In this document: positions 1 to 5,250 of the stretch, piece by piece
Layout: every line of letters starts with the position of its first letter
Position numbering within the stretch: position 1 is the first letter of the stretch
Source of the DNA: a virus
Reading direction: 5' to 3' (one strand)
DNA length: 34,350 nt
IMG/VR virus record: IMGVR_UViG_3300044994_000109
Span: 1 to 34,350 of that record
Notes under the pieces: generated by a model
What the model was told of the DNA's origin: nothing
The model's input: the letters and a program-made list of their open reading frames with translations, nothing else
Databases searched by the model: none
Translations under genes and position numbers: made by a program

Positions 1-2
1 GG

Positions 3-52
3 ACGGAACCACCTGCCGAGAATGGGCGGCTGGTGGCGAAGCGTGGTTCCGT
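3..52. repeat. Inverted repeat at left edge of window
   Basis: The 10-base arms at 3-12 (ACGGAACCAC) and 43-52 (GTGGTTCCGT) are perfect reverse complements separated by 30 bases. A weaker inner pair, GCCG at 15-18 and CGGC at 27-30, could fold inside the loop. No gene covers it, and it lies downstream of the leftward operon, so it could be a structured 3' end of that transcript or a protein-binding site. There is no T-run that would make it a classical terminator. Confidence 0.5.
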
Positions 53-99
53 TACCTCTTTGGGTTCGTTGTGTGGCTGTTGGGGCTGCTTGAGGGTGG

Positions 100-243
100 T
101 TTCGGCTGTTTTTCGGCTGTTTTTCGGCTGTTTTTCGACGTTTTTCGACGTTTTTCGAGGTTTTTCGAGGTTTCTAGCCGTTTTTGGCCGTTTTTGGGCC
201 TTTTTGCCGTTTTTGGGGCCGTTTGGGCTGTTTTTCGTGGTTT
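100..243. repeat. Phased T-tract array, predicted curved DNA
   Basis: Fifteen runs of three to five T begin at 100, 109, 120, 131, 141, 151, 161, 171, 181, 191, 201, 210, 222, 231 and 241. The mean spacing is 10.1 bases, close to one helical turn. Between the runs the sequence is G/C (ggc, cgacg, cgagg, ggccg). A-tracts phased with the helix are known to bend DNA in one direction, so this block should be strongly curved. It covers the last codons and stop of the leftward gene at 174-506 and continues about 75 bases past it. Possible roles are a replication or packaging landmark, a binding site for a nucleoid-type protein, or a transcription end. Confidence 0.75.
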
Positions 244-506
244 CTGGGGTCCCGTGGGGTCGTCTCAGCGGGCCACACACCGGGTGGGATCACAACCTCA
301 CGCTCGTCAACCCAGATGTGGCGGCCGTGCTGGGCGATCTTGACGCAACCTTGGGTCGGGCCGATGAACATGAGGCGGGCTGGGGCGTCTCGGTGCTGAA
401 CAACCCACCCGGCTCGAGCAGCATCAAACCTCGTGTCGTAGACGCCGCTCACGTCTGCTGCCCCGAAGCGAGCCTCATCACCGCACCCGCCACATCGGCA
501 CGACAC
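174..506 (-). CDS. Hypothetical protein with N-terminal Cys motif and Lys/Arg-rich tail
   Basis: This is the last gene of the leftward operon, 110 residues with a GTG start at 506. The N-terminus carries a CxCxxC motif (Cys3, Cys5, Cys8), possibly metal binding. The middle reads like a compact beta-rich domain (around VVQHRDAPARLMFIG and WVDEREVVIPPG). The last 25 residues are almost all Lys, Arg, Pro and Gln and are encoded by the phased T-tract array, so their composition may be a by-product of a DNA-level signal. It overlaps the end of the RusA-type gene by 58 bases, which is long; a shorter form starting further in is possible. I do not recognise the family. Confidence 0.55.
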   Translation of the reverse strand: MSCRCGGCGDEARFGAADVSGVYDTRFDAARAGWVVQHRDAPARLMFIGPTQGCVKIAQHGRHIWVDEREVVIPPGVWPAETTPRDPRNHEKQPKRPQKRQKGPKTAKNG

Positions 507-1156
507 AACACCTCATCAACCAACGTCCCCGCCCACACCCACGGCTCAGGCGCCCCCAACAACATCAGCTCGGCAGCCAACCTCTGCTCCACCAGCGCAC
601 GCGCCGACAACCCCTCAACAGGGGCCCCACCAGACGGCACGTCCCCAGCAGACCCGACTCGCTCACCGAGGGCTTGTGTGGTCGATTCACCACCCAGTGA
701 CATCCCCTCGACAGGCGCAGCACGAACCTCACCAGTCGACAACCACGACTCTGCCACCCCCCGGGCCGTCCCATCAACCGGAACCACCCTCACCACCACC
801 CCAGGAGACCGATCCCCACCCCCAACCACCACCAGCACCGGCTCCCCCACCAGCACCCGACCACCATGATCATCATCGAACAACCCCGCATCCACCAACC
901 CATCCACAATCGCCTTCACCGTGGGCATCCAGTTCGACGGATCACGCCGACGCCTCCCCACCACCGCAAACGACACACCAACCTCCCACCTGCCCGACGA
1001 GATCCTCGGAGCCTGCTTCGAGTTGATCGCCTCACGGGCCGCCAACATCGAACGCAACCGCCACATCGACACCAGCTCGGCACGCTGCCGCCAACCCATC
1101 CGATCATTCGCGTTCAACACCACACCCGGAGCATCAAACCCGAACATGAACATCAC
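449..1156 (-). CDS. RusA-like Holliday junction resolvase with C-terminal extension
   Basis: The first 115 or so residues match the RusA family, dimeric metal-dependent nucleases that cut Holliday junctions. Seen here: an N-terminal LNANDRMGW stretch (14-22), a basic run followed by RDPSNWMPTVKAIVDGLVDAG (71-91) and an acidic DDD at 94-96. In E. coli RusA the catalytic acids are Asp70, Asp72 and Asp91; Asp72 and the DDD cluster fit two of these, while the middle position is Ser in a DPxN motif that I believe is common in phage members. E. coli RusA is about 120 residues, but this protein has 235. Residues 116-235 contain two APVEG(M/L)S copies (147 and 178) and a helical end, with no family I recognise. 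GTG at 1156 overlaps the previous stop as GTGA; ATG at 1153 is an alternative. Confidence 0.8.
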   Translation of the reverse strand: MMFMFGFDAPGVVLNANDRMGWRQRAELVSMWRLRSMLAAREAINSKQAPRISSGRWEVGVSFAVVGRRRRDPSNWMPTVKAIVDGLVDAGLFDDDHGGRVLVGEPVLVVVGGGDRSPGVVVRVVPVDGTARGVAESWLSTGEVRAAPVEGMSLGGESTTQALGERVGSAGDVPSGGAPVEGLSARALVEQRLAAELMLLGAPEPWVWAGTLVDEVLCRADVAGAVMRLASGQQT

Positions 1157-1560
1157 AGCTCCACCACCACCGTCTCCACCCCAGCACCCCTCGCCAACCC
1201 CACCATCATCACCGTCCCCTTCGACAACAACAAAGAACCCCTCGTGAACGCAAACACCACATCCGGGTTCCCCTCCTTCAACATCCTACGGTTCCGCACA
1301 AACCCCGCCCGCCGACCATGACGATCCCAGTCGGCAACAAACTCCACCACCTCAACCCCCCTGGAGCGCGCCCACCTAGCCGCCAACCGATCAGCACCCC
1401 GCGCCCCACCACAAATCACCACATCAGGCCGACGCACCATCGACTCCACATCCAGCACAGACCACAACCGCGAACGCTCCCACACCGCACGAGCATCCAA
1501 CACCTCACCCCACACCGCAGCCTCCCCCAACACCCTCGAACCGCACACCAACCACCTCAC
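1153..1560 (-). CDS. SLOG-superfamily DUF2493 (YspA-like) protein
   Basis: This 135-residue protein matches the DUF2493/YspA branch of the SLOG (Rossmann-like) superfamily, whose members are proposed to bind nucleotides or related ligands. Diagnostic segments are the N-terminal WLVCGSR, the central VVICGGARGADRLAARWA and the FVRNRRML helix followed by DVVFAF. I chose GTG at 1560, which overlaps the TGA of the upstream methyltransferase and puts WLVCGSR immediately after the start. A longer open frame reaching 1794 is an antisense-like extension within the methyltransferase gene and I reject it. The stop overlaps the RusA-type start (GTGA). The family is common in phage early regions; its function there is not established. 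Confidence 0.8.
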   Translation of the reverse strand: MRWLVCGSRVLGEAAVWGEVLDARAVWERSRLWSVLDVESMVRRPDVVICGGARGADRLAARWARSRGVEVVEFVADWDRHGRRAGFVRNRRMLKEGNPDVVFAFTRGSLLLSKGTVMMVGLARGAGVETVVVEL

Positions 1561-2162
1561 CACGCCACCTTCTCCAACACCAGCATCGTCGAATAGTTCC
1601 GCCTCGCATGAACCTGCCGCCGCCCCACAGGCTGAGCCCGATACGACACCAGATGCAACATGTCCACCAACCTCGCACCATGCGCCTCGGCGTGACACGA
1701 AAACTCGATCGTCTGCCAACGCACCCGACCCGAACACACCTGATCCTGACACTTCACCAACAACACCCCACCCACATCCAACACCCGCAAACACTCCACG
1801 ATCCCATCACGACACAACCGCATCCGATCCTGCCAGCGCACACTGTTCGCCACCCCATAAGCCGCATCCGGACCATGCGACCCACCAGTCCCGTTCAGCT
1901 TGTACGGCGGGTCGAACACCACATGACGAAACGACCCATCCAGCCACGGCATCGCACAAAAATCCACCGGGTACCCCACCGGGGAGCGCGCCACATCCAG
2001 ATCACTCGCAACAAACACAGCAGGACGCCACAAAGACCAAAACCGACCCAACCCGAACGTCGGATCCAACGTCGCCTCATCCGACAAGTAACCGAGGTCA
2101 CGGCACGCCACAATCAGCTCCGCGTTGCTCCTCCACGGCCCAATCGCCAACACCTCACTCAC
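1557..2162 (-). CDS. DNA methyltransferase, DPPY type
   Basis: This 201-residue protein has the hallmarks of an amino-group DNA methyltransferase. A motif I-like SAM-binding segment, DPTFGLGRFW (about 33-42), is followed by the catalytic DPPY motif at about 84-87. Then come GGVLLVKCQD (motif V region) and a C-terminal YSTMLVLEK strand. DPPY is typical of N6-adenine enzymes, though N4-cytosine is possible. Such phage orphan methyltransferases usually protect viral DNA from host restriction or mark it; I see no partner nuclease nearby. The start is GTG at 2162, overlapping the upstream small gene by 8 bases. Confidence 0.82.
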   Translation of the reverse strand: MSEVLAIGPWRSNAELIVACRDLGYLSDEATLDPTFGLGRFWSLWRPAVFVASDLDVARSPVGYPVDFCAMPWLDGSFRHVVFDPPYKLNGTGGSHGPDAAYGVANSVRWQDRMRLCRDGIVECLRVLDVGGVLLVKCQDQVCSGRVRWQTIEFSCHAEAHGARLVDMLHLVSYRAQPVGRRQVHARRNYSTMLVLEKVAW

Positions 2163-2322
2163 CCATCCACCTCCCCCGCTTCAACACATTCCGCTTCTGC
2201 TGCCGAGGAACATACGGCCTGCCGCGCATCAACCTGCACGGCTCACACCCCGCATCACACTCCACAGGCCCATCACCCCACACATCACCCACCGTGCAAC
2301 CCAGCCGACAAACACACACCAT
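2155..2322 (-). CDS. Small cysteine-rich hypothetical protein
   Basis: A 55-residue frame fills the otherwise empty gap between the exonuclease and methyltransferase genes. It contains VCVCRLGC near the start, then CDAGCEPCRLMRGRP and a basic end (RQQKRNVLKRGRW). The spaced cysteines suggest a small zinc-binding fold. ATG at 2322 lies 20 bases after the exonuclease stop, and the end overlaps the next start by 8 bases, like its neighbours. A competing frame beginning at 2345 lacks this Cys pattern. Family unknown. Confidence 0.55.
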   Translation of the reverse strand: MVCVCRLGCTVGDVWGDGPVECDAGCEPCRLMRGRPYVPRQQKRNVLKRGRWMGE

Positions 2323-2341
2323 CCCCGCCAGGCGATCCCAA

Positions 2342-2905
2342 TCATCCAAACCCACCAACCTCCAACCCGTACACCCACGCAAACAAACCCACCACATCCA
2401 TCATGTCCCCCAACGCCGTGTGCGCCCCATGAGCAGACCGCTCCACCCCAGCCGCCTCCATCACCTTCCGCAAAGTGAACGGCGGCAACAACCCCAGCTT
2501 CGCCGCCGCCAAAGCCTCCACATCAACCAGGTGGTAGTGCGGGCACAACACAAACCCATACCGCAAACAGAACCAATGCAGCACCCGCTCATCGAACTCC
2601 GGCACCGCACCAACCCACACCCTCCCCGCCGACGCGACCGCGATCTCCTCCGCAACCTGACGATTCAAATCATCAGACAACTCGTGCCGATACGGCAGCC
2701 ACCGCTCATACATCGCGTTCACACGAAGCGAGTTCGGATCAGCAGACACCAACTCGGACTCCGACACACACAACAACTCCACCCGCGGCTCATCCAACAT
2801 CAACCCGCTATCCTCAACCGTCGCCGTCACCCACGCCACCTCCCACGGAGGCGCGTTACGTGCCAACGACAACGTTTCGGTGTCACAAAAAAACAGCTCC
2901 AACAT
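2342..2905 (-). CDS. DnaQ-like 3'-5' exonuclease (DEDDh type)
   Basis: This 187-residue protein fits the RNase H-fold DEDD exonucleases. The ExoI motif is FFCDTETL (Asp8, Glu10). An ExoII-like segment, VGAVPEFDERVL, carries the central Asp near residue 104. The ExoIII motif HGAHTALGDMMDV supplies the His and Asp of the DEDDh type. Such proteins trim or proofread DNA and are common in phage early operons. I chose the ATG at 2905, which shares its A with the TGA of the upstream RHH gene (TGATG); the longer frame upstream is the RHH gene in another phase. Confidence 0.85.
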   Translation of the reverse strand: MLELFFCDTETLSLARNAPPWEVAWVTATVEDSGLMLDEPRVELLCVSESELVSADPNSLRVNAMYERWLPYRHELSDDLNRQVAEEIAVASAGRVWVGAVPEFDERVLHWFCLRYGFVLCPHYHLVDVEALAAAKLGLLPPFTLRKVMEAAGVERSAHGAHTALGDMMDVVGLFAWVYGLEVGGFG

Positions 2906-3063
2906 CACCCATCCCCCCTCATCTGATCCTCGTACATCGCGGCACGAATCAGGTTCCGCACCCACGCGTTCATTGACAACCCCGCCTCCCTAGCGCGCCG
3001 CTCCACAAACTCCCGCTCATGAATCGACACCGCCAACGCGATCTGAGTCGTGTTACGAGCCAT
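2905..3063 (-). CDS. Ribbon-helix-helix (Arc/CopG-like) DNA-binding protein
   Basis: This 52-residue protein has the RHH layout. A short strand (TTQIALAVS, 5-13) is followed by two helices (HEREFVERRAREAGLS and MNAWVRNLIRAAM). The SMNAWVRNLI segment resembles the Arc-type second helix. RHH proteins dimerise and place the strand pair in the major groove to repress promoters. The ATG at 3063 shares a base with the stop of the preceding gene, and the stop at 2905 shares a base with the exonuclease start. It is the third RHH-type protein within 1 kb and may autoregulate the operon. Confidence 0.78.
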   Translation of the reverse strand: MARNTTQIALAVSIHEREFVERRAREAGLSMNAWVRNLIRAAMYEDQMRGDG

Positions 3064-3236
3064 CACGACCCCAACTTCGACGCAAGCCAACGCATATCAG
3101 CCTCCAACTGCATCTGATCACCGGCGTAATGAGCGGTGCGGCGCATGTGCTCCAACAACCGCCACGCCAACGGGCGCTCCAACATGATCGGACCCGGCGT
3201 GTCCGCATCCTGGTCGTACAGCTTCACCTTGCCCAT
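3063..3236 (-). CDS. Small hypothetical protein (57 residues)
   Basis: The leftward frame between two TGATG junctions encodes 57 residues beginning MGKVKLYDQDADTPG. It contains RPLAWRLLEHMRRTAHYAGD and ends in ADMRWLASKLGS, so it is likely mostly helical. Both the start (ATG 3236) and the stop (3063-3065) share bases with neighbours, which supports translation. I do not recognise the family. Confidence 0.65.
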   Translation of the reverse strand: MGKVKLYDQDADTPGPIMLERPLAWRLLEHMRRTAHYAGDQMQLEADMRWLASKLGS

Positions 3237-3427
3237 CACTTCCCCTTCGTGAAGATCATCGCCAACAGCGCACGGTGATAGTCGCTCAACATCTCATCCG
3301 CCACCTGATCCGACACGTTCAGGTCGCGCAGCAGCGCCTGATAGCCGGCCAGCAGGTTCACCAACGAGATGTTCAGATCCATCAAGCTCATCAACGCCGA
3401 CTTCACATCATCACCCAAACCATCCAT
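3236..3427 (-). CDS. Small helical hypothetical protein, first gene of leftward operon
   Basis: This encodes 63 residues and is predicted to be largely helical (VKSALMSLMDLNISLVNLL, then DQVADEMLSDYHRALLAMI). I place the start at ATG 3427 rather than ATG 3439, because the -10 box of the likely promoter (TATGGT, 3440-3435) covers the upstream ATG. Initiation 7-8 bases later would give a leaderless message beginning at 3427. As the first gene of the operon next to the operator, it may be regulatory, but it has no DNA-binding motif I can name. Confidence 0.65.
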   Translation of the reverse strand: MDGLGDDVKSALMSLMDLNISLVNLLAGYQALLRDLNVSDQVADEMLSDYHRALLAMIFTKGK

Positions 3428-3434
3428 ATCGCAT

Positions 3435-3463
3435 ACCATACCGTATTCCTGTTAGGTTCACAA
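3435..3463 (-). promoter_or_regulatory. Probable promoter of the leftward operon
   Basis: Reading leftward, TTGTGA (3463-3458) and TATGGT (3440-3435) are separated by exactly 17 bases, matching four of six positions in both sigma-70 boxes. The expected transcription start falls on or beside the A of ATG 3427. The -35 box lies within the inverted repeat 3448-3486, so a bound repressor would block it. Confidence 0.6.
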
Positions 3464-3486
3464 CCTGTAGCACTTCACCTAACAGG
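3448..3486. promoter_or_regulatory. Operator-like inverted repeat in divergent promoter region
   Basis: Perfect 10-base arms CCTGTTAGGT (3448-3457) and ACCTAACAGG (3477-3486) flank a 19-base centre. A nested pair AGGTT/AACCT (3454-3458, 3462-3466) lies inside the left half. It sits between the leftward operon and the rightward RHH gene at 3506, covering the -35 of the former. The layout suits binding of dimeric or tetrameric RHH proteins controlling both directions. Confidence 0.65.
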
Positions 3487-3505
3487 GCCACTACCCTCGC
3501 AACCC

Positions 3506-3673
3506 ATGAACGGTCGCCCGATCTCGTTCTGGCTGCACCAGCACGAACTCGACTACCTCACCCAGCTCGCCAACGCTCGAGGTGTCAGCAGAAACCGTGC
3601 GCTGCGCGACCTGATCGAGCAAGCCCGTCAGTCCGACTGCGAAGCCTCCAGCCGCAACGACACCAGCTCTTGA
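3506..3673 (+). CDS. Ribbon-helix-helix DNA-binding protein
   Basis: This 55-residue protein has a strand (RPISFWLHQ, 4-12) followed by helices (HELDYLTQLANARG; SRNRALRDLIEQAR), the compact RHH repressor layout. ATG 3506 lies 20 bases after the inverted repeat at 3448-3486, its probable operator. TACCCT at 3492-3497 could be a -10 box, giving a message with almost no leader. It is divergent from the leftward operon, so it is a candidate switch repressor. Its last 46 bases overlap the convergent RHH gene at 3628-3858. Confidence 0.72.
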   Translation: MNGRPISFWLHQHELDYLTQLANARGVSRNRALRDLIEQARQSDCEASSRNDTSS

Positions 3674-3858
3674 ACCACCGGCTGCCCAAGAACCCACCGG
3701 ATCGCCTCACCCCAGGTGCGGTTGGGCATCGTGTCCCGCAACGCCAACAGCTGCACATGCTCCTCGGCTGTCACCCTGAACGCCACGGTGTGAGAGAGCC
3801 GACCCGACTCTGGCACCAGCTTCCAACCAGGCGGGACCGCATACGGAAGATCGGTCAT
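3628..3858 (-). CDS. RHH-like regulatory protein
   Basis: In this 76-residue protein an N-terminal arm (YAVPPGWKLVPESGRL) leads to HTVAFRVTAEEHVQLLALRD and TWGEAIRWVLGQPVV, consistent with a strand plus two helices of the RHH type. ATG 3858 lies directly after a -10 box (TACAGT, 3870-3865) with a 6-base gap, implying a leaderless message. The palindrome at 3878-3896 covers its -35 region, so autorepression is likely. It runs toward the rightward RHH gene at 3506 and the two overlap by 46 bases at their 3' ends. Confidence 0.68.
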   Translation of the reverse strand: MTDLPYAVPPGWKLVPESGRLSHTVAFRVTAEEHVQLLALRDTMPNRTWGEAIRWVLGQPVVQELVSLRLEASQSD

Positions 3859-3864
3859 GCACCA

Positions 3865-3896
3865 ACTGTAGACGGCGCGCTTGCGCCGCGCAAGCG
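3865..3896 (-). promoter_or_regulatory. Leaderless promoter with overlapping 19-bp palindrome
   Basis: Reading leftward, TTGCGC (3893-3888) and TACAGT (3870-3865) are 17 bases apart, and ATG 3858 follows 6 bases after the -10. The perfect 9+1+9 palindrome centred on 3887 (3878-3896) covers the -35 and half the spacer. A dimeric repressor here would exclude RNA polymerase. Confidence 0.62.
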
Positions 3897-3944
3897 GGCC
3901 TGTTTACATGTGTTTGGGCTCGGGGACGGCTGAGGCCCCCAGCC

Positions 3945-3974
3945 TTGACGACCAGGGGCCTCCGAAGCCATGAT
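3945..3974 (+). promoter_or_regulatory. Possible promoter of the rightward replication module
   Basis: TTGACG (3945-3950) and CATGAT (3969-3974) are 18 bases apart, upstream of the small gene at 4033 and the initiator gene. That gene has a strong ribosome site (AAGGAAAGG) ending 4 bases before its ATG, so this transcript would have a leader of about 50 bases. Support is the motif match only. Confidence 0.4.
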
Positions 3975-4032
3975 GGGACGAGCCAACGACCCGAAGGGGA
4001 GCATACCCCCTCGGCCAAGGAAAGGAAAGCCA

Positions 4033-4170
4033 ATGATGGGAACTTGTTGGTGCGGCCAACCCGCCGCCTACTACCAGCCAACCACTCGAGCCGTCGCCTG
4101 CAACCAGCACGCCGCCTTGCTCGCCCCGTTCGTCGTGTGGGTGCCAGTGGAGGTTCGGCGTGAGCGTTGA
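4033..4170 (+). CDS. Small putative zinc-finger protein (45 residues)
   Basis: The ATG at 4033 follows a strong Shine-Dalgarno sequence (AAGGAAAGG), which decides the start over upstream ATGs. The protein begins MMGTCWCGQPAAYY and continues ACNQHAALLAPF; Cys5, Cys7, Cys24 and His27 form a plausible CxC...CxxH metal site. The end overlaps the initiator start by 11 bases. Proteins of this type are common ahead of phage replication genes; the role is unknown. Confidence 0.6.
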   Translation: MMGTCWCGQPAAYYQPTTRAVACNQHAALLAPFVVWVPVEVRRER

Positions 4171-4861
4171 ATCCATCTCCACCGTGCTCAACACCCCCAC
4201 ACCGGACCTGACACCGACGCAGCGTCTCATCCTCGTCGGGATCGCCAACCACGACGGCGACGGTGGCGCATGGCCATCCATGGCGACACTCGCCAGGTAC
4301 GCCGGGGTCACCGTCCGGGCCGCACAGAAAGCCGTAGCCACCCTCGTCGAGTGCGGGTACATCACCCGCCACATCCAAGACGGCGGCACCCGGAGCACCC
4401 CCGATCATCTCCGCCCCAACCGCTACGAACTGCACCTGACCCCCCGTCCCACAGGACACCCCTCCCCCGTCCCACAGGACACCCCCCCCCTGTCCCACAG
4501 GACACCCGAACCATCCATAGAACCGTCCATGGAACAAAACCCCCCTCTAGTCCCCCCAAGGGGGGACGTTGAGCAGGACGGGTTTGACGCGTTCTGGTCT
4601 GCATACCCGCGCAAAGTGTCCAAGGCTCCAGCCCGGAGGAAGTGGGCAAGGATGACCAGCAGCGAACGTCAGGCTGCTCTCCAAGCGCTCCCGGCTCACA
4701 TCGAGGCATGGAAAACGCGAGGCGACATCCAGTTCGTCCCCCACCCAGCGACATGGCTGTCGCAGCGCAGATGGGAAGATGAGATGATCGTTCGATCAGC
4801 ACCCACAAAAGCAGCCAGATCACTCGACGTGATCCGACGTTTCTCTCAAGGCGAGCTGTGA
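4160..4861 (+). CDS. Phage replication initiator-like protein (winged helix N-terminus)
   Basis: In this 233-residue protein residues 15-90 look like a winged-helix/HTH domain: TPTQRLILVGIANHDGDGG, then WPSMATLARYAGVTVRAAQKA with a recognition-helix pattern and LVECGYITR. A Pro-rich linker (95-140) leads to a C-terminal module (142-220) with FWSAYPRKVSKAPARRKW and FVPHPATWLSQRRWED, the signature seen in phage O/DnaD-like initiators. GTG 4160 has GGAGG six bases upstream. The linker is encoded by DNA carrying three 23-bp iterons, so the origin probably lies inside this gene, as in lambda O. The helicase-loader-like gene follows immediately. Confidence 0.78.
   Translation: MSVESISTVLNTPTPDLTPTQRLILVGIANHDGDGGAWPSMATLARYAGVTVRAAQKAVATLVECGYITRHIQDGGTRSTPDHLRPNRYELHLTPRPTGHPSPVPQDTPPLSHRTPEPSIEPSMEQNPPLVPPRGDVEQDGFDAFWSAYPRKVSKAPARRKWARMTSSERQAALQALPAHIEAWKTRGDIQFVPHPATWLSQRRWEDEMIVRSAPTKAARSLDVIRRFSQGEL
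4442..4510. repeat. Three 23-bp iterons, candidate replication origin
   Basis: Three contiguous 23-base units (4442-4464, 4465-4487, 4488-4510) share the core TCCCACAGGACACCC at 4447, 4470 and 4493, each containing the dyad GTCC-caca-GGAC. Because 23 is not a multiple of three, each copy is read in a different frame and gives different peptides (RPTGHPS, VPQDTPP, LSHRTPE). The conservation is therefore in the DNA, not the protein. A 12-base direct repeat (4508-4519, 4520-4531) and a dyad at 4550-4567 follow. This is the architecture of an initiator-binding origin. Confidence 0.72.
4550..4567. repeat. G/C-rich dyad next to the iterons
   Basis: GTCCCCCC (4550-4557) and GGGGGGAC (4560-4567) are perfect 8-base arms around AA. 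It lies 40 bases past the last iteron, within the initiator gene, and could be part of the origin or an RNA hairpin. Confidence 0.5.
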
Positions 4862-5250
4862 TGACACGGGAAGAAGTTGCCTCGTTCCTCGCGGCGATGC
4901 ACGGCGCCTGGCCAAACACCGAAGTCGACGAAGCCGTCGCCTACGTCTGGGGTGAAGCACTCCGCTACATCGACTACGACGAAGGGCTCTCGGTGCTGAC
5001 CGACCTGATCAACACCAAGGTCATGTTCCCAACCGTCGCCGACTTCAACGCGGCGCTGTCCCAGCACAGGATCACCCAACGCCGTCGCGCTGAGATGGAC
5101 CACCGTCAAGTCGCAGAAGGGCACACCACCCCACCTTCACGCGGTGTCGCCATAGCCATCGAGGCATACAAGGATGAGTGCCGCCGCCAGGGTCGCGAAC
5201 CAAGCAGCGAGATCTTCAGTCGCTGGCTCGCAGTGACATCCACCGAATGA
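4861..5250 (+). CDS. Replicative helicase loader/inhibitor-like protein
   Basis: The N-terminal half of this 129-residue protein (TREEVASFLAAMHGAWPNTE, then WGEALRYIDYDEGLSVLTDLI and FPTVADFNAAL) resembles the phage G39P family, small helical proteins that bind the replicative helicase. The C-terminal third is basic and flexible. ATG 4861 shares its A with the initiator's TGA (TGATG). Position directly after the initiator fits a loader. Its last 35 bases overlap the convergent gene at 5216-5725. The helicase itself is not in this window. Confidence 0.7.
   Translation: MTREEVASFLAAMHGAWPNTEVDEAVAYVWGEALRYIDYDEGLSVLTDLINTKVMFPTVADFNAALSQHRITQRRRAEMDHRQVAEGHTTPPSRGVAIAIEAYKDECRRQGREPSSEIFSRWLAVTSTE

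Noticed and set aside
33-869. Long rightward open frame at the left end
   Set aside because: It is Pro/Thr-rich, the usual antisense shadow of G+C-rich leftward genes, and lies opposite the RusA-type gene with its clear family motifs.
1608-2432. Long rightward frames opposite the methyltransferase and exonuclease
   Set aside because: They are His/Pro/Thr-rich low-complexity translations of the opposite strand; the leftward frames carry DPPY and DTET catalytic motifs.
3859-4032. Extra gene in the 174-base gap before the replication module
   Set aside because: The frames here lack a ribosome site and family signal; the stretch is better explained by the promoter and operator elements listed.
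4480-4492. C9 run in the initiator gene as a frameshift or sequencing error
   Set aside because: The repeat spacing is exactly 23 on both sides and the frame continues into a sensible C-terminal domain, so the length appears correct.
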